Origin: Pterois miles
Lineage: Eukaryota > Chordata > Actinopteri > Perciformes > Scorpaenidae
Length of the DNA: 64,000 nucleotides
Assembly: GCA_947000775.1 (NCBI GenBank)
Contig: CAMQGK010000048.1
Span: forward strand, 2,686,501-2,750,500
Reading direction: 5' to 3'
Shown one piece after another: positions 10,162-25,514 of the stretch. The translations under genes and the position numbers were made by a program. Every line of letters begins with the position of its first letter. Position 1 is the stretch's first letter. The notes beneath the pieces were generated by a model. It searched no databases. It was given only the letters and a program-made list of their open reading frames with translations, and was not told the origin of the DNA.

Positions 10162-12373
10162 TTTATTTGTCAGCCTTCACAACACCATCGTTTGAGGACA
10201 TAAATGACCTTTAGATAAAAACAGCATGGAGTGAACAATCAGTTGGTGCACCTGAATGAGAAAAAAACTACTTTAAGGCTAAAGGCGTACATTCAACAAC
10301 ACTCACAAAAACATTCAAAATGTTTCAGATGGATAAAACAAGGTCGATGAACACAATAAAGCAAAGGCTGTCAATAAATAAACCAGAATTAAGTAAAGGA
10401 CAGTGTTACATTTTTTCCAAAAATACAAATGATCTGTCTCACTGACTCAGTTTTAGTACCATGGTACCTGCAGAAGAACTTCACCGAATGTACTGCCTTA
10501 GAGTAAATTAGACCTCAGGCTATGGCTGAACTGCCACATTTCAGAAGGACTGAATAAATCCTGAATATGAATAACGACTCCTGCCAACCATGAAAGGTGT
10601 TTCTCTGTTCACTTTGTTGTAGTCTACAATCACCAGCCAGGAATGTAGTGCACAGTAAATCCTGATTTTAAACGTTGCTACAGCTTCACAAAGCTTTTGC
10701 TTCAGAATGCTTCAAAATGACCAAAGCAAAAACCTTAAAAACACATCTAATGGTAGGGAACTCAAAGTATCAAAGGCTAATGATTGTCATATCTTTCAGA
10801 CATACATTGTGTTATAATTATCACTGGTAATGAAGGTAGATGAGTAGTAACACACATAATCACCCCCCTAAAATGGTCACAGATACAAGGGCAACCTAAC
10901 CTTAGACAAATATAAAATGCTTGCATTAATCCATATCACTGTACACTTTAAAAGACAGAACATTACAAATGCTCATAACAAAGGCATCGTCATACATTGT
11001 GAGCTGCACTGTGTCCACAGGACTGTCTCAAGTAGGATGTCCTTCAGTACTGAACAAACATTGACAAGGCATTTCTTCCATTTTAAAAATATCTTCAACC
11101 CCAAACAGTTACTGAAAAGATCCTAAACTGAGGAAATCAAACAATGTTAACTACTTGTATGCATATGCAGTTTTTTTAAAGTAACCACAGGTATCTAATA
11201 AGATACTTCATAGATTATCATACGGTCGTTTATTCCCATCTTTATGCATAAAGTAAGTCTGACAAGTTTCAGGCAAAAACAGACCAGTTGTTACTGATCT
11301 AATTTTGTGCCAGCTATCAGAGTGTTACTATGTGCCACAGTCTCAAACTAAGTCTGTCAAAAATATAATACAATTTGGATTTATCTTAGTCAGTTCCTAA
11401 ATTTAATAATTGAGCTGACATAGAAACAAGGAATTTCAAAGCTACATTAACCAGAAAGTCTCCATTACTCCTGGTCTACTTACAGGCTAATGTTACCACT
11501 GTAGATATACAGCATATCATACCCAAGAGCCTCATAGTGATTCAAAATGCTGACTTATCATGACCAAGGTAAACTGATACCAAATCAGTTCCTCCACTTT
11601 TACCCAAAACACAACCTGAAATAAAACATAGTACCCAATATTTGCTACTCTTAGGTCTAATACCTAATACAATCCAAAATCTGTACTGGCAACCAATTAA
11701 ACTGACTCAGTGAAGTCTGAAATAAAGACTTTCATAGTTGATTGTACAGTGCAAATTTGATATCCCTGAACCAAAGTATAAGTCTACTCATAAATTAGCT
11801 CTCTTATCTGAAAAAAAGAGGAGGGGTCCATCTTATTTATAACAGCTTAACAGTGTCAGACTAAAAGTTTTAAAAGACAAAATAAAGTATTGTAGTTGCC
11901 TACATCTAAGGTTTTTAAAACAACTACCTAAACATATCTTCAAAAAAATAGAATCTGTAGATGCCATCTTTCACTAAAATCGTCATCCCTTTATATTACA
12001 GCGTGTTCCTCTGAGTGTACATTTCACTTGAGACAATAAATGTTACAAGACCAAAAACTGTGTAAGTAAACCAATGAGGCATAGCTATGGTTATTCATAC
12101 TGTTCAACAGTCCACTGATACAGTGCAGTACATTGACTGCAAATAGTCTCATAGTCACTGAGCTCTATGGGTGCACCATGAACCCAAATCCAATGTGACA
12201 TTTCACTGGACTTCATTTTCACAGGTTACGTGTTGTGTCTTTGTCAGTCTCTTCAAGTTTACCTCAAAGACAACACTAGTACGTCTGGAGTATTTCAGAT
12301 ACTGTGGATCGGTCAAGTCCCAGTCTGGTTTGATTTGAGAGAGGACTGTGCTTGCTGTGAGGTGGCCACAGAT
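10162..12373 (-). other. tbc1d22b: Probable 3' UTR of tbc1d22b
   Basis: About 2.2 kb of AT-rich sequence without supported ORFs follows the tbc1d22b stop. AATAAA on the minus strand occurs at 11229-11234 and at 10162-10167, so two UTR lengths are possible. The real end is not determinable from sequence alone. Confidence 0.4.
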
Positions 12374-15300
12374 CTATCTTTTGTAGTGGCTGGGTGCATC
12401 TGCGAACATGTACTTCAGCCTATAAGCTTCAGCCAGGAGGAGACCCACTTCCTCATTACCCCAGTGGATTGTAGGAAGGTTCTGCAGTAGCATGAGAAGG
12501 CCCTGAGGAGCAAAAGAAATTTATTTCCAGACATTGACAATATTTTGGAAGGTAGAGATTAATAATAAATAGGATTTCACAAATATATATAAAGTATGTG
12601 GGTTAGTATGTAAAACCTACAGTATGTCTGAAACAGTGAAATCAGATGTGCATGCAGACACATATAGTAGATAAAACTCACTACTAACTTATGCTACAAC
12701 CTGCATGGAAGCAAACAGAGGCTGATATCACCACTGAATTTTAAATACCACAGAGTTCATGAACCTCTATGGGAACCATCACCATGGTGGAGAGGTTTGT
12801 GTGTCCCTATGACCCTGAGGGCTGAGTTGTCTGGAGCCTGATGCTCCTGGTAGGGTCTCCCACGGCATATTGGTCTCAGGCGAGGGGCCAGACTAAGAAA
12901 GGTTCATCAAAACACAAAGATGCAACGAGGCAGGGGAGGAGTTACCCGGCCCAGAGGGAACCCGGAGGTCCCCATCTGGAGCCAGGACCAGATGGAGGGC
13001 CCGTCAGTGAGCGCCTGGTGGCCAGGCTTGCCACAGAGCCCGGCAGGGCACAGTCCAAACAAGCAATGTGGCATCCACCTTCTCTCCATCCTGTGGGCTC
13101 ACCGTCTGCGGGAGGAACCGCTGGTGTCGGGTGTGCTGCCACATAGTTGGCAGTAAAGGCCAGGGACCTTGACAGACCAGACCTGGGCAGCAGAGGCTGG
13201 CTCTGGGGAGCTGGAACATCACCTCTCTGTGGGGGAAGGAGCCAGAGCTTGTGCGGGAGGTGGGGTGCTAGGGGTCTGATGAGATCTGTCCAGAAATGCT
13301 TCTTCTCTTCAGAAACGTCTCTTCAACATTGCATGGAAGTCTGGAACAGTGCCAAAGGAGTGGCAGACCAGGGTGTTGGTTCCCTTGTTCAAAAAGGGGG
13401 ACCAGAGAGTGTGTGCCAATTACAGGGGTATCACAGCACTCAGCCTCGCTGGTAAAGTCTACTCCAGGGTGCTGGAAAGGAGGGTTCAGCCGATAGTCGA
13501 TCAAAGAGGAACAGTACGGATTCTGTCCTGGCTGTCGAACAATGAACCAGCTCTTCACTCTTGTCAGGATCCTGGAGGGGGCCTGGGTGTATGCCTATCT
13601 AGTCTACATGTGTTTTGTGGACCTGGAGAAGGCGTGTGACCGGGTCGCCAGGGAGATACTGTGGGAAGTACTGTGGAAGTTCGATTTACTGTGCCGTTGT
13701 GATAAAAAGAGAGCTGAGCTGGAAGGTAAAGCTCTTGATTTACTAGTCACTCTTTGTTCCTATTCTCACCTATGGTCATGAGGGCTAGGCCGTGACCGGA
13801 AGAACTAGATCGAGGGTACAAGCGGCCGAAATGGGTTTTCTCAGGAGGGTGGCTGGCATCTCCCTTAGAAATAGGATGAGAAGCTCAGTCATCTTTTCCA
13901 GGCACGACTAGCTGGGAGGAGGAGACCACGGGGAAGACACAGGACTAGATGGAGAGATTATATCTCCACACTGGCCTGAGAACGCTTTGGTATCCCCCAG
14001 TCAGAGCTGGTTAATGTGGCTCAGGAAAGGGACGTTTGGGGTCCCTGCTGGAGCCGTTACCCCCGCCGACCCGACCCTGGATAAGGGGTTGACGATGAGT
14101 GATGAGTGTGAATAAGAATTTATACAATATTTTCACTTTGATAACCATCTGTCTGCATTTAGGGCTGCAACTGATGACAATTTTCATCATTAGTTATTCT
14201 GCCGGTTATTGTTTTGCTCATTTATTGTCGCCTCACTTTGTCCAACAGACCAAAACCCAAGAATATTCCATTTACTCACACATAAGACAACATTCCCACA
14301 ATGGTAATGTTTTGATGTTAAGCAGGTATAATGTACTATGTTCACCATGCTAACATTTGCGAAGCAGCACTAACCACAAAGCTGAGGCTCATGGAGATGT
14401 CACTGTTTTTGCAGGTATTTGGTCGTAAATCAAAGTGCTGGTCAAATACAATTTTTGACCCACTGATAAAGGTGAAAGGATCATGAAAGTTATTACAATT
14501 GAAGTGGACTGACATTGTCGTGACATATTCAGTTGCTTATAATATTGAAATGATCACAGTCTTCCTCTTTGCTTCAATGTACTTGTCTTTACAGTAAGGC
14601 CTGTTACTGTTTCTCGGCACTTTAATCAACATTTAGTGGTTACTTCCTCAGGTCAGTGTAGGTGACTACAACAACGACAGAATGGTACCTGAAAGTCAAC
14701 CATGGAGAGGATTTCTTTGCGCCACTCAATGAGGAAAGCAGAACAGACATACAGGTGGAAGTGGGAGAATCCCTCTGCTTCAGCCTATGGTACACAAGCA
14801 AAGACAATCAACAAGTCAGCTTAACAGATAATGTAAGAGGGGCTGTACTTGTAGCTGTATGACTTCTATAGTAGTTTTCAGGCTGCAGTTTGTGCTGCTG
14901 TTGTACTGATTACGTTCTGTTTGTTGGTGGTGTACACTCTGCTTTACCTGGTACGTGTCCCAGAGACGGATAGTGCAGCGAAGCGGCAGCTCCCTCATCA
15001 GCAGATTGTTCATCCACCGGAAAGCAAACTGCAGGTACTCCACTTCATACCTCTTGAAATGATTGTGAATGTCCTCTGCAGACAAATACACACAAACAAA
15101 CACATAGAAAAAAAAAAAACACAAACACAGATGTTGCAATTGTGGATTTCCTGTTAATACCTCAAATCCAGAATCAGCTGTGCAGCCATTTATCACTCTA
15201 CATTTATTAGCTCAAACAAGCCCAAAAGAGGAATGAGCAGGGCCCATGTCAGTGCAAAGTATAACCTAAAGCATAAGGTGACCCACAAAACTCCTTATGG

Positions 15301-18300
15301 ACTGACAGAGTCCACTTACCATCTATCCTGCTGACCAGCTCCTCTAAAGCTTTCACTTTGTTCTGGATTCCGGGCTGAGCAAAGGTGTAGTTGTCCTGAA
15401 AGAGGGTATAATTTTCACTAAACTGGCACATTTACAGTTTTAAACAAGTGTTTATTGAGATGTATGTGTGTGTGACCAGACCTGTATTCCATCCAGCAGC
15501 TTGCTCATGCACCAGAAGCTGTCAGCTTCGATGTTTCTTTGAGTGTCCAGAGGCAGCGCTGCCACCTCAAAGTTCTCCACATCCTCCGCTGGAACAACAA
15601 GTAACACTGAGTGAAACAGACATGGCCTCAGTAACACAGATGACTCTTATTAGGATTGATTGCAGAAATGTTCTTGGGTGCTTTGTGTACAATGATGATT
15701 GCCGTAGCTAAAAAACACAGAGCCATGCAGGAGCAACAGCATGGCAGGCTGTAAACTTTACATCCGAGTCAGACATGTGGGGGTTAGTGTGGGACGGCTG
15801 CTCTGCAGGTGAGCTGACACTACCTGGGCAGGGGCGTCAATCATGTATTTGAAAGTAAGGTTTACGGAAGAAAACACATCAGTACCAATGTTGAGTGTAA
15901 AAATCCCACACTCAACACTGTAAAATATAGGTACATAAAACAGACCGAAACAAAGGCTGACATGAGTCATTTTGATCCAGGGTCAATATGATGGGGCTCT
16001 ATGCAGGACATTTTCCACCAGTAACTTACTGACGAACTCAGAGAGGAAGACGACAAAGAAGGGTGTGACCAGATCATTGATTCCCTGGACGTAACCGCTG
16101 GCTGGGTGACGGATGGCCCAGATAAAGAGAATACGCTCAAACACCTGAGGAAAGAAAGACAAAATGGCTGATTATTGTGTATACCAGATTCATTAGGAGA
16201 TTACAAGGCAAACACTACTCAGTCATTTTCAGTATGATTCTCAACTTTCAGTTGAAGTATTTTAGGCATACAGTACTTTGCTTTGAGTTACAGTGTGGAA
16301 ACCTTTTGATGCAAAAAGCCAAACAATTAAATCACTGTTAAAACACTAAATCACATGCAACATCTCATATTAGCACAAGTTGCAATGCTTATTACTATGT
16401 GTACAGATCACTAAATCAATGCAACACCTTTTCCTGATTTACAGCATTACCCTGGTGAGCAGCACTGCAACACTACTGCTAACGTTACAGGTGTGTTACT
16501 TGTAGTTTTATGTTATTTGTCTTGCAGTATTACAGTAACTTATATATGTGATGATTAAAGGGCTGCTCCAATGACTTAGTATTGCTATCCATAAGTTGGG
16601 GGACTCACACGCAATAGATTAAAAAGGAATTTAGTTTGGAAAATGGGTCAAGCTCCAAAATTAATAGATCCTACATTTCCCATAATGCAACAAATGACAT
16701 CTTGCCTGATAAAGGCCTAAATCTTTCAAACTCCATGCGCCCAGTTTGTGATGGTGTCCTCAGGGTTCCCAGATCCCTTCAGAACCACAAACAACATAAT
16801 TTAAGTGTTTCCAAAGGCTGAGCAGCATCCTCGTGACCAGTAAGCTGACTGTGATGCACAGAATCAGTGGTCTGCTCTATTACACTTACAAGAAATAAAT
16901 TCAAAGTAGGTAAACATCTATTATTGTCTTAAATAAAAACAAGCAGGAACAGTCACACTCATCATTCAGTCTTGTATGAATGGAGGATTTACTGTAAAGT
17001 CAAACTCAACACTACACTGTATATTTACAGTGACATAACATGCAGTATATGTTGAAATGACAGTTTGCTCTGTCATTTCAAATGCTGACTTCTGCAGAGA
17101 TTAAACGTTTCCTTTCTCACTGCTACTTGTGCATTATTGAAGAAAAGACCATTGCAAACTCCACTATGATGACAATTAGTTACTATTTAAAGCATTATTA
17201 TTGATGACCCTTTTATTTACAGATATAGTAATATAAATATAGTGATAAACATGTGTAATGTTGTGTGGTCTGATAAACTTACAGTGTGATATAGTACTTA
17301 ATTTGAAAGAGTTCTGTTTATTTTGTCTGCAATGTGATATGTTGACAGAATTTTGTGTAAAGAGTTTTTCAATGTGAAACTCTGTTTTGAAAATGAAGCC
17401 AAACTAACTGTAAAATACCTAGAGCTGCATGCATTAGCTGGAGTATAAAAATATGTGGTGTGCATTATACTTACGGCTGGACGCAGTGGGCAATGTGGTG
17501 GAAATCAATGCCTTGCAATTGATATGAATATTTTCTGTATATGCAAATGATACAACTGATATTCAGTGCAATAACATGGTGTACTGTTATGGGTTACATC
17601 AGACAAAACTCTTCTCCCTGAATTCTCTGGATGTTGGCAATGCTGAACATTCATACAGAATTATTGCCCTGCTGCAATGAGGCTGTGATGAAACCCAGAT
17701 ACAGCTTTCTGGTATATCTGGACATAAATCTTTGAGGTTTTGAAAACCCACATAAAATCACCATTTTTGAGGAACAAGTCAAGTTCCTTTTAACAGCACA
17801 GATCCTCTGTAATGTAGTAATCTGATGCAGGTTCCTCCTCAGAGGCTGCCACAGTTACAGCACACATCATTCACAGGGTCAGGAGTTATCTACGGTAGAT
17901 AACATCTAAATGTGTCTGAAGTTGGAGCGTCTCACTTCTCATTTGTGAGTCCTGTATCACGATAAAAGTTCAACTCACAGCGGCATCGTGGCTTTTTTCA
18001 GTTACCAGGCTTCACTGGGCCTAACATCTGTAATCCAACCAGTATCAGAAAGCTGGACAAAAACTGGCTCACGCTGGGTTTTCCATTCCAGGTATGAGCA
18101 CATGTGAATGATTTCTAATTTACGTGCCAATCACATGGCAGTCAACAGTAATGTAAGGGCTCTTCTTGCTGGCAAGGCAGAGAGGAAAACCACAGATACT
18201 GAGCAAAAAAAGTCTGAAGGAAAGAAATGAACGCCTGACCTATCTGACGAAAATGCTGCATTGATAACTCACTCAGCTTATAAACAATGTGTGGATTTAT

Positions 18301-21300
18301 TTTTTCTAATAAAAATATAATAGCCGTTATACCTTGTATTTCCACTCATCATCTCATTGAGTCTAAGCAGATTTAAAGGGTAACTGGTATTTTTCAACCC
18401 TGTTTTCCATGTTTTTGTGCCTAAGTGACTACTAGAGACAAGAATTTCTGAAAATGGTCCAGTATTGAAGCAGAACGCTGCAGACAGCTGCTGGGACAAG
18501 CTGGCACCACCATTTATGTCCACTAAAAGTGCTTGTCTTTGCCATGACAGGTTTTGATTGTTATCAGAAGTCAAAGAGTGTCACTCAAGGAGAAGTCTCA
18601 TTCTGAAATCTGGTGAGATGACGTGCTGCTGGATGACAGCGGTGGAGTAGTAAAACACATCCACGGTGGAAATGTGAGTGTCAGCCAGGCAGAGTTTGTT
18701 ATGTTGGAGTGCAGGAAGCGTAGCTTAGTGTTATCTAAAGATTTTCAATGTCATGGCTGAATACTGAGGTGATTTCCACAATGTGGAACTCGATGGCCAC
18801 CCGTCTTTATTTGAGCCAGTATACAGATATTCAGAATTCACAGTGAGACTTCTCCTTGAGCAGGACTACATACATTACAAGTGACAGGGTCACGTAAAAG
18901 GTACAGAAAAGTGCTATTTCTCTGTAGCGTCCTTTCTATAATGTTTTCCGACACTTATAATAACAAACTGAGCCTAACACTACATTTGGCCGCTGCTGGT
19001 TATAGTGTTCTCCCTCAAAACTGGACCAATTTCAACAACTGTTGTCCCCATTAGTCACTATCTTATTTCCCTTTACCCATGCAGCATAGGTCACCATGGT
19101 GACCTAGTCCAGTTAGAAGTGAGCCGGCTGGCTAACCCACTGATCTCACTTCAGGTTACAGGCTCCTGCTTCACATTTAATTTGACAGATGAACCAAAAC
19201 AAGCTCAACACAAAGTGCCCATCATTATGAAGTACATGAAACAGTCACCCACATGCACTTTGGATAAACTTCTGAAATACAGTATTTGATTTAATTCCAC
19301 GTCTCTTTAGCAGTTCAGATCTTACCTCCTGTACTACGGGCTGCTGGAACAACGGGATCAGAGGGTTGGTTCTTGGAATATCGATGTGAATCTGACAGGA
19401 AGAAACATGATTGAGATGTTACTCAGGTTAATCAATGCGGACACCATGCTTGTGTTTACTGATTTTTTTTTGACTGATGAGCAGTAACAGTCAAAATTAG
19501 CTTTCTCCATTTGATAAACAGAAAACGTGTCCAATCAGAGTTGATGGTGGATTCTGTTGACTGAAGCAATACATTCCTCAGTTCCTCAGTGCTGCTTTAT
19601 TGTCAGAGAAAACTGAGTTGTCCTTGCTGAGTGCCTACATGTCCCAGGATGCATTGTGTGTGAGCTTCTGATGCCCGGAGGTCCCTACCACCCATATCCT
19701 ATTGCATTGCTAATGCAGCCGCACCCTCGGCCTCTCTATATTCTGGCTCCAGTAAATACAGCTGAACATCTGAGTCAGCAAAAACACTGTGCAAGTCTAT
19801 GCTGAAACAGCCTGTAGTTCTTCCTGCCTCTGAATACGTCACTGTCAAATCAAATAACGGCGCTGATGAAGAAAAAACAGCAAGAAAACTCAGCTTTCTG
19901 GGGCAATATAGCACGACTGCATTTACCATCAATACTTGGACATCCACATAAAAAGGGGGAGAATTTTCCCTTTAACTGTACCTGTATAATTACCTGTCTG
20001 TATGTGTCTTTATAGTGCTCGTCTGTTCTGGAGTGGTAATACTGCTCTATGAAGCCAAAGTATTCTTCTCGCTTTCTTTTTAGCACCAGTTCTCTGCGAT
20101 CCTTGTTGGCCGGCAGATAGCCCTGTCAGAGAGCGAGGAGAAGAGAAGAAGTGCCAGTTAGGTGAACAGTTTCAGTTGAGCAGTACTGTCCAGCCATTTG
20201 GGATGAGAGAAAAGAGAGGCCATAAGGCCACAAGGTTGCTTCTGATGTTATGTGAGCATTTTCTGAAAAGGACTGCAACCAGCTACACAGAAACTAAAAC
20301 AATGGAAGATCTCTAACAGGCTTTGAGACCAAATGCTGTGCAACAAGCCAAGATGCAGAGCAAAACATGTGATATGGCAAAACTGAAGGTCATGAGACTT
20401 ACAGACAGAAGCCTCCATGTGATTGGTCGGACTTCTCTTGGTATGCCTGACCAGCTGTGCTTCCGGAGTTCCTCTGAAGATATAAACACAGACAGACAGA
20501 CAGGCAGACAGGCAGACAGACAGGCAGACAGCAGACAGGCAGACAGGCAGACAGACAGCATATTCAGATGGCTGTAACCCAGGGTGTAGTTTTACTATTA
20601 CTCTGTAGCTACACTATGAAAGTGTGAGGCTGTGTTGCTCTCCTACCTAGGTCAGTGTTGGGACTAGCTAGCAGCTGCTTGAATTTGTCTAACCGGCTCT
20701 TCTCCCGCACCGTCATGGGTGGTGCCCCTGACGCGTTCTGGTCCGACATGCGAGCCACCAGTGGGATGATGGGACGAACTGGGAGAGACTGCTGCTTCTG
20801 CAGTGTTGAGCGAACTGTTGAGGACCACACAAGAAAATAAAAATCCAATAATATAGAAAACAACAGCTTTGTGTAGACTTTACAAACACCTCTGCTTATC
20901 TAACACAGAAAAGTGTTTTAGGATGTTTGGATGTTTTTCTCTCATCTACTGAACCCATTTTCAAATATCTTTACTGATCTATTTATCTTTGAATCATTTG
21001 ATTGATATATTTTAAATGGAGACAGACCCCCCTATCCTTTTAGTTCTTTTTTTTTTTTTTTAAGTGTGTAGGCGTTCTCTTTGTCTGACTTAATTCATGA
21101 TGTCCTTCCTCTTGGCTCGTGAAAAAGGACAACCAAATAAAAACCAAACAAACACACACAAAACAATGAAGTAGCAGTACATGAAATTGTGATTTAAACA
21201 TTAGTGTTGAGGAGTCTCTGAAGGTAGATTTGCCTGTAACCACAGGGCTCTGGTGGCACAAACTCAGGGGGTGAAGCCAGATGACCGCTGAGATGTCCAT

Positions 21301-24300
21301 GTTACCAGTGAATAAACTGATTATTCACAGCAAGTCGGCTGAACTGATGAATAGTCACAAACCCTGCCTGAGAATCTGAAGCAAAGTGCTGACTGATAGG
21401 GGACTGGGCCAACATAATCAAGGACTACTGAAACTTTATTATGTTTATAATGTTGCATTACAGAACATATACAAATGTTCCTCCAGTTATCTGTTGCATG
21501 CTTTCACCTCATGCACCAGTGTGATTTTTGTGATTTTTTGATCCTATATCTGGAGTTAACTGATGTTTTTTTTTTTCTTTTTAGCAGCATTCTGTCTCAC
21601 ATAGTTTTATACAGTTGCAGATGTGAAGTGCACATAAAACACAGTCCTGTTAACCACCGGCAAAGACGCTCAGGATGCTACACTGACATTCATTTGTGAT
21701 TCATGTGTGAGGGTAAGCTTTACTTACTCCTTTTCACAGACCTTAAAGAGCATAAAGTTGATAACATACACTATTAGTTCACAGTGCTGCATTGTTCATG
21801 TAAATACACTCCTTGGATGTTTAATTTGTCTGTGGTACTGTAAACACATTATGGGGGTAAAAGCATTTGGAGAAACATTTTCAGGACTGCAAAACGTTGT
21901 GCCAGGCACATGCTAGAGGCCTGATATAATCCCACTAACCCTGTGCTGTGTTAGGTCCTCCCCCAACAACGTCTGTAATTAGCTTCACTATGGATCACCT
22001 GATAAGCTGCTCAATAGCTCTTAATACCAAATGAACTTCTGCAGCATATCGGCCACATACCTGAGGACGTGCCGAGGTGGACGTCACTACTAGACTTGAC
22101 AACCTTGCCGTTGACATGCTCACATTCAGTGTCCTCCTCTGACACATCCTGAAGGTTTTGGGCTTCTGTCCTGGGAGGTTCCAGTCTGTGTGACGCCCTG
22201 GTTTCTGCATCCCCAGCCTGATTCTGCTGCTGCTGCTGGGTGGAAACACGCCAGAACATTTCCCGTCACACCAACTCAATGCCCATAACGGCTCAGGGTT
22301 AAAACACAATGTCTTGTAGCTACCTGGTTCTGTGTGGACACAGGGTGGAGGCCTGATGGTAGGGCTGAGGTTGGGGTGGGGGTCCCAAGGAAATCCTCGT
22401 CCTCCTCTTCGTTGATGTCCCAAGCATCATTGGTGCTGCAGGCAAACTCATGGAAGCTAGAGGCCTTTTTAGATTTGAGATTGTTGAACTTGGGTTTCGT
22501 GTCTTTGGGATATCTGCAGATCGAGGGACCAAACAAACAGAAAAAGAGAAAGAATACAGAAAAGTAAAGAACTGAATGGTCACTCATGGCGGTACTGGTA
22601 TGCAATATACACTAAAATTTAGGAGATGATATTGCCAAACAGAACACAAAACAACTTAACCGCAAATCCATCAAAAAAAGTATTTCAAATAGATTGAACA
22701 ATGTAAATTCACACACTGGTACAGCACTGGTGCATGCAATCCACACATGTTCAAGTACTTGAAGCATGAAGCAATGTGCTGCAAAACAAGGCTGAAAATG
22801 GAGTACACAAATAACGCACAAATCAAATGTACCCATGTGGGCAACATGACGCCATGCAGTCCAGCTGGGTTTAGCACTTACGTGCGTCGACATCGTGGGT
22901 CGAGAGGTGGATGCTGTGCTCCGTAAACTGGTTGTACACTGTTGAAGATGACATGTGAATTGCTGTCACCTCTGTGCAGAAAAACACAGTCTTTGACCTA
23001 GCTAATGCTAATAGTCAGCAAACCTACTCAATTACTATTCAGAGGAACGTCAGCAGACACACATCCTGTCCTTGTATGTGTTGCTCTTTGTCAACATATT
23101 GCCCCTTGTTTCTTAGTTGCAGTAAGTTGCTCAATCCCTTTAACATCAGTTCACCTATTACATAAGGAACGATAAGGGCTCATAGAGGAGAATACACCAC
23201 GGCTGAAAATGACATTTTGGCTAATGCACACTGGATTGAATATGGATGTACTGTATGTATATATATAGTTCTGTCGCTATAAGACCTTTTCACTTTCTCT
23301 AAACCAGGATACCTTAGGTAACTGATAGGACAGCTAAAAGACTTCTACTTATGGGTGAAGGCACACTGGGTGTAGCTGCCACATCTGTGGTTTACTGCTG
23401 GGAGAGTGATGATATCCTAGAACGGCCAAGAGCTGGACATATCAGCTTTCAACAGAAGATCCCTGAAATTGATGGAGCGCTTAAAGAGGAGTTTTGGGGG
23501 ATCCCTGAAAATGTGTTTTAATTTATGCTGTGTCAGTGATGTGCCAAAGTTTTTGGGCAATTTTGCAAAGCTTGAAACCCAGTGGGGGAGTACAGCATTT
23601 TGTGAAGCACAGACCCAGCTAATGCAGACCCAGCCATGCATTCTGCCTTAGCTCAGATCATCCCTTTTATCAAATAAACCCTACTCCACCTTATTTAGAT
23701 TGTGCTGGTGTGTATTGAGCATAACTACGGGACAGCTTGCACAGCCCCTGTGTTCTTCGCCACCCTGTGGTGGGCATTATGTTCAGTCTTCTTTCTCAGC
23801 TCAGCTTCTTTCCAAATCTCTGGCGACCCAAAGCAGACACAGTCAAGAGTCGTAGGATGGGATCTAGGCCAGACCCACAACACTCCTTTCCTTATCTCTT
23901 TTCCCTCAAAGCCAAGGGCAGCAGCCTCCTCCACATTCAAACATTTAGGCTTGACTTACTGGATTAAGTAATGCATGCTCAACAGTCAAACTTCACTTAC
24001 AGGTGCAGCTCAAAAATAGACTATCATGAATAAGTTCAATATTCTTCATTAGCTATTTAAATCCAACTTCTGAAAAGTATGTGCATTTATTCCCTCAGTA
24101 TTTGGTCAGGGCTCCTTTAGCAGTATTGCATCAAGGTGTCATGGAGGTGATCAGCCTGTGGCTCTGCTGAGGACTTACTGAAGACCAGGGTGCTCTGATA
24201 GCAACATTCAGCTCATTTGTATTGTTGGGTCAGTGTTTCTCATCTTCCTTTTCACAAGACACCATAGATTGTCTGAGGGGTTCAGGTCAGACCAGTTAGC

Positions 24301-25419
24301 TGGCCAACCAAGCAGCATGGTCAGCAAACCAGTCAGTAGTAGTTTAGGCACTGTGGGCAGGTACTAAGTGCTGCTGGATTATGAAATCTACATCTCCATA
24401 AAGCTTGACAGCAGACGGAAGCATGAAGTGCTCTAAAATGTCCTGGTAGAGAAAATGAAATGCAAAATTGTGGAGGGTGTCCATGATTGTCTTCTGGACA
24501 ACTGTCAAGTCAGCAGCCTTCCCCATGATCCTGGTTGTGTTTACTGAACTAGACTGGGATACACGATATTTATACTATATGAATAGTAAATTACTGACAA
24601 ACTCAAAATGAAATATTCAATATTTTTAGATACCAATTTCCTTCTTTTTTGAGCTGCACCTGTATATTTGTGGTTACACAGTGTGGAAATTGAGGCATGT
24701 GTCTGTGTTAATAACACTAATTAGTTATTAGTTACAGTCTTGTAAACACATAACTTGCCAGTAAAAGATAAATTTACTTTTCAGACTGTCTCTAGAGGGC
24801 AGCTTATGGTCACAGGTGACTGAGGTCAGTGGTAGAAGACTGCTGTCTTTAATAAGGATATTCTGATTACTGATTGGGGGCAAAATAAGTATTATTTTGA
24901 CCAGAGTGGTGGTCTTACACTAAATGTAATGACAGTTTATCCAAAATGCTGACTGTCAGTGTGGCATAAATTACACTAAAGCTAAGCGCTTCATTCACAG
25001 TAGCACAGCGGCTTTTGTGTGAGTATGACAAAGTAACAAATATCACTACTAGTCTTGTGTGGACTCTGTCAAACTCCCACGCCTGAGGCTAAATGATGTC
25101 AGCCTAATTTATGCCATTTGCATGAATAAACTGACAGTAAGCCTGGTGGCTGGGAACTGAGCCTGCTGATTATCTGGCAGCGCCAGAGTCTCTTGTTTAT
25201 CGGCCTCAGACTTGTTTTATCAGGAGCGGCTCAAGGACAGGCAGTAAGACTAGCTGCTTGCTTGCTTGCTTTCCTGTTCAAACATGTGTTTGTGTTTCCA
25301 GACTACCACCCACCACAGTTTGAGATCAGTGTGTGACAAGGAAAGCAACGCCCTGTCCTTAGAGATCCTCTCATCTCAGACCCACCCCCAGCTGCATGAA
25401 GCCAGGGCAGGAGTTTCCA

Positions 25420-25514
<95 letters not shown>

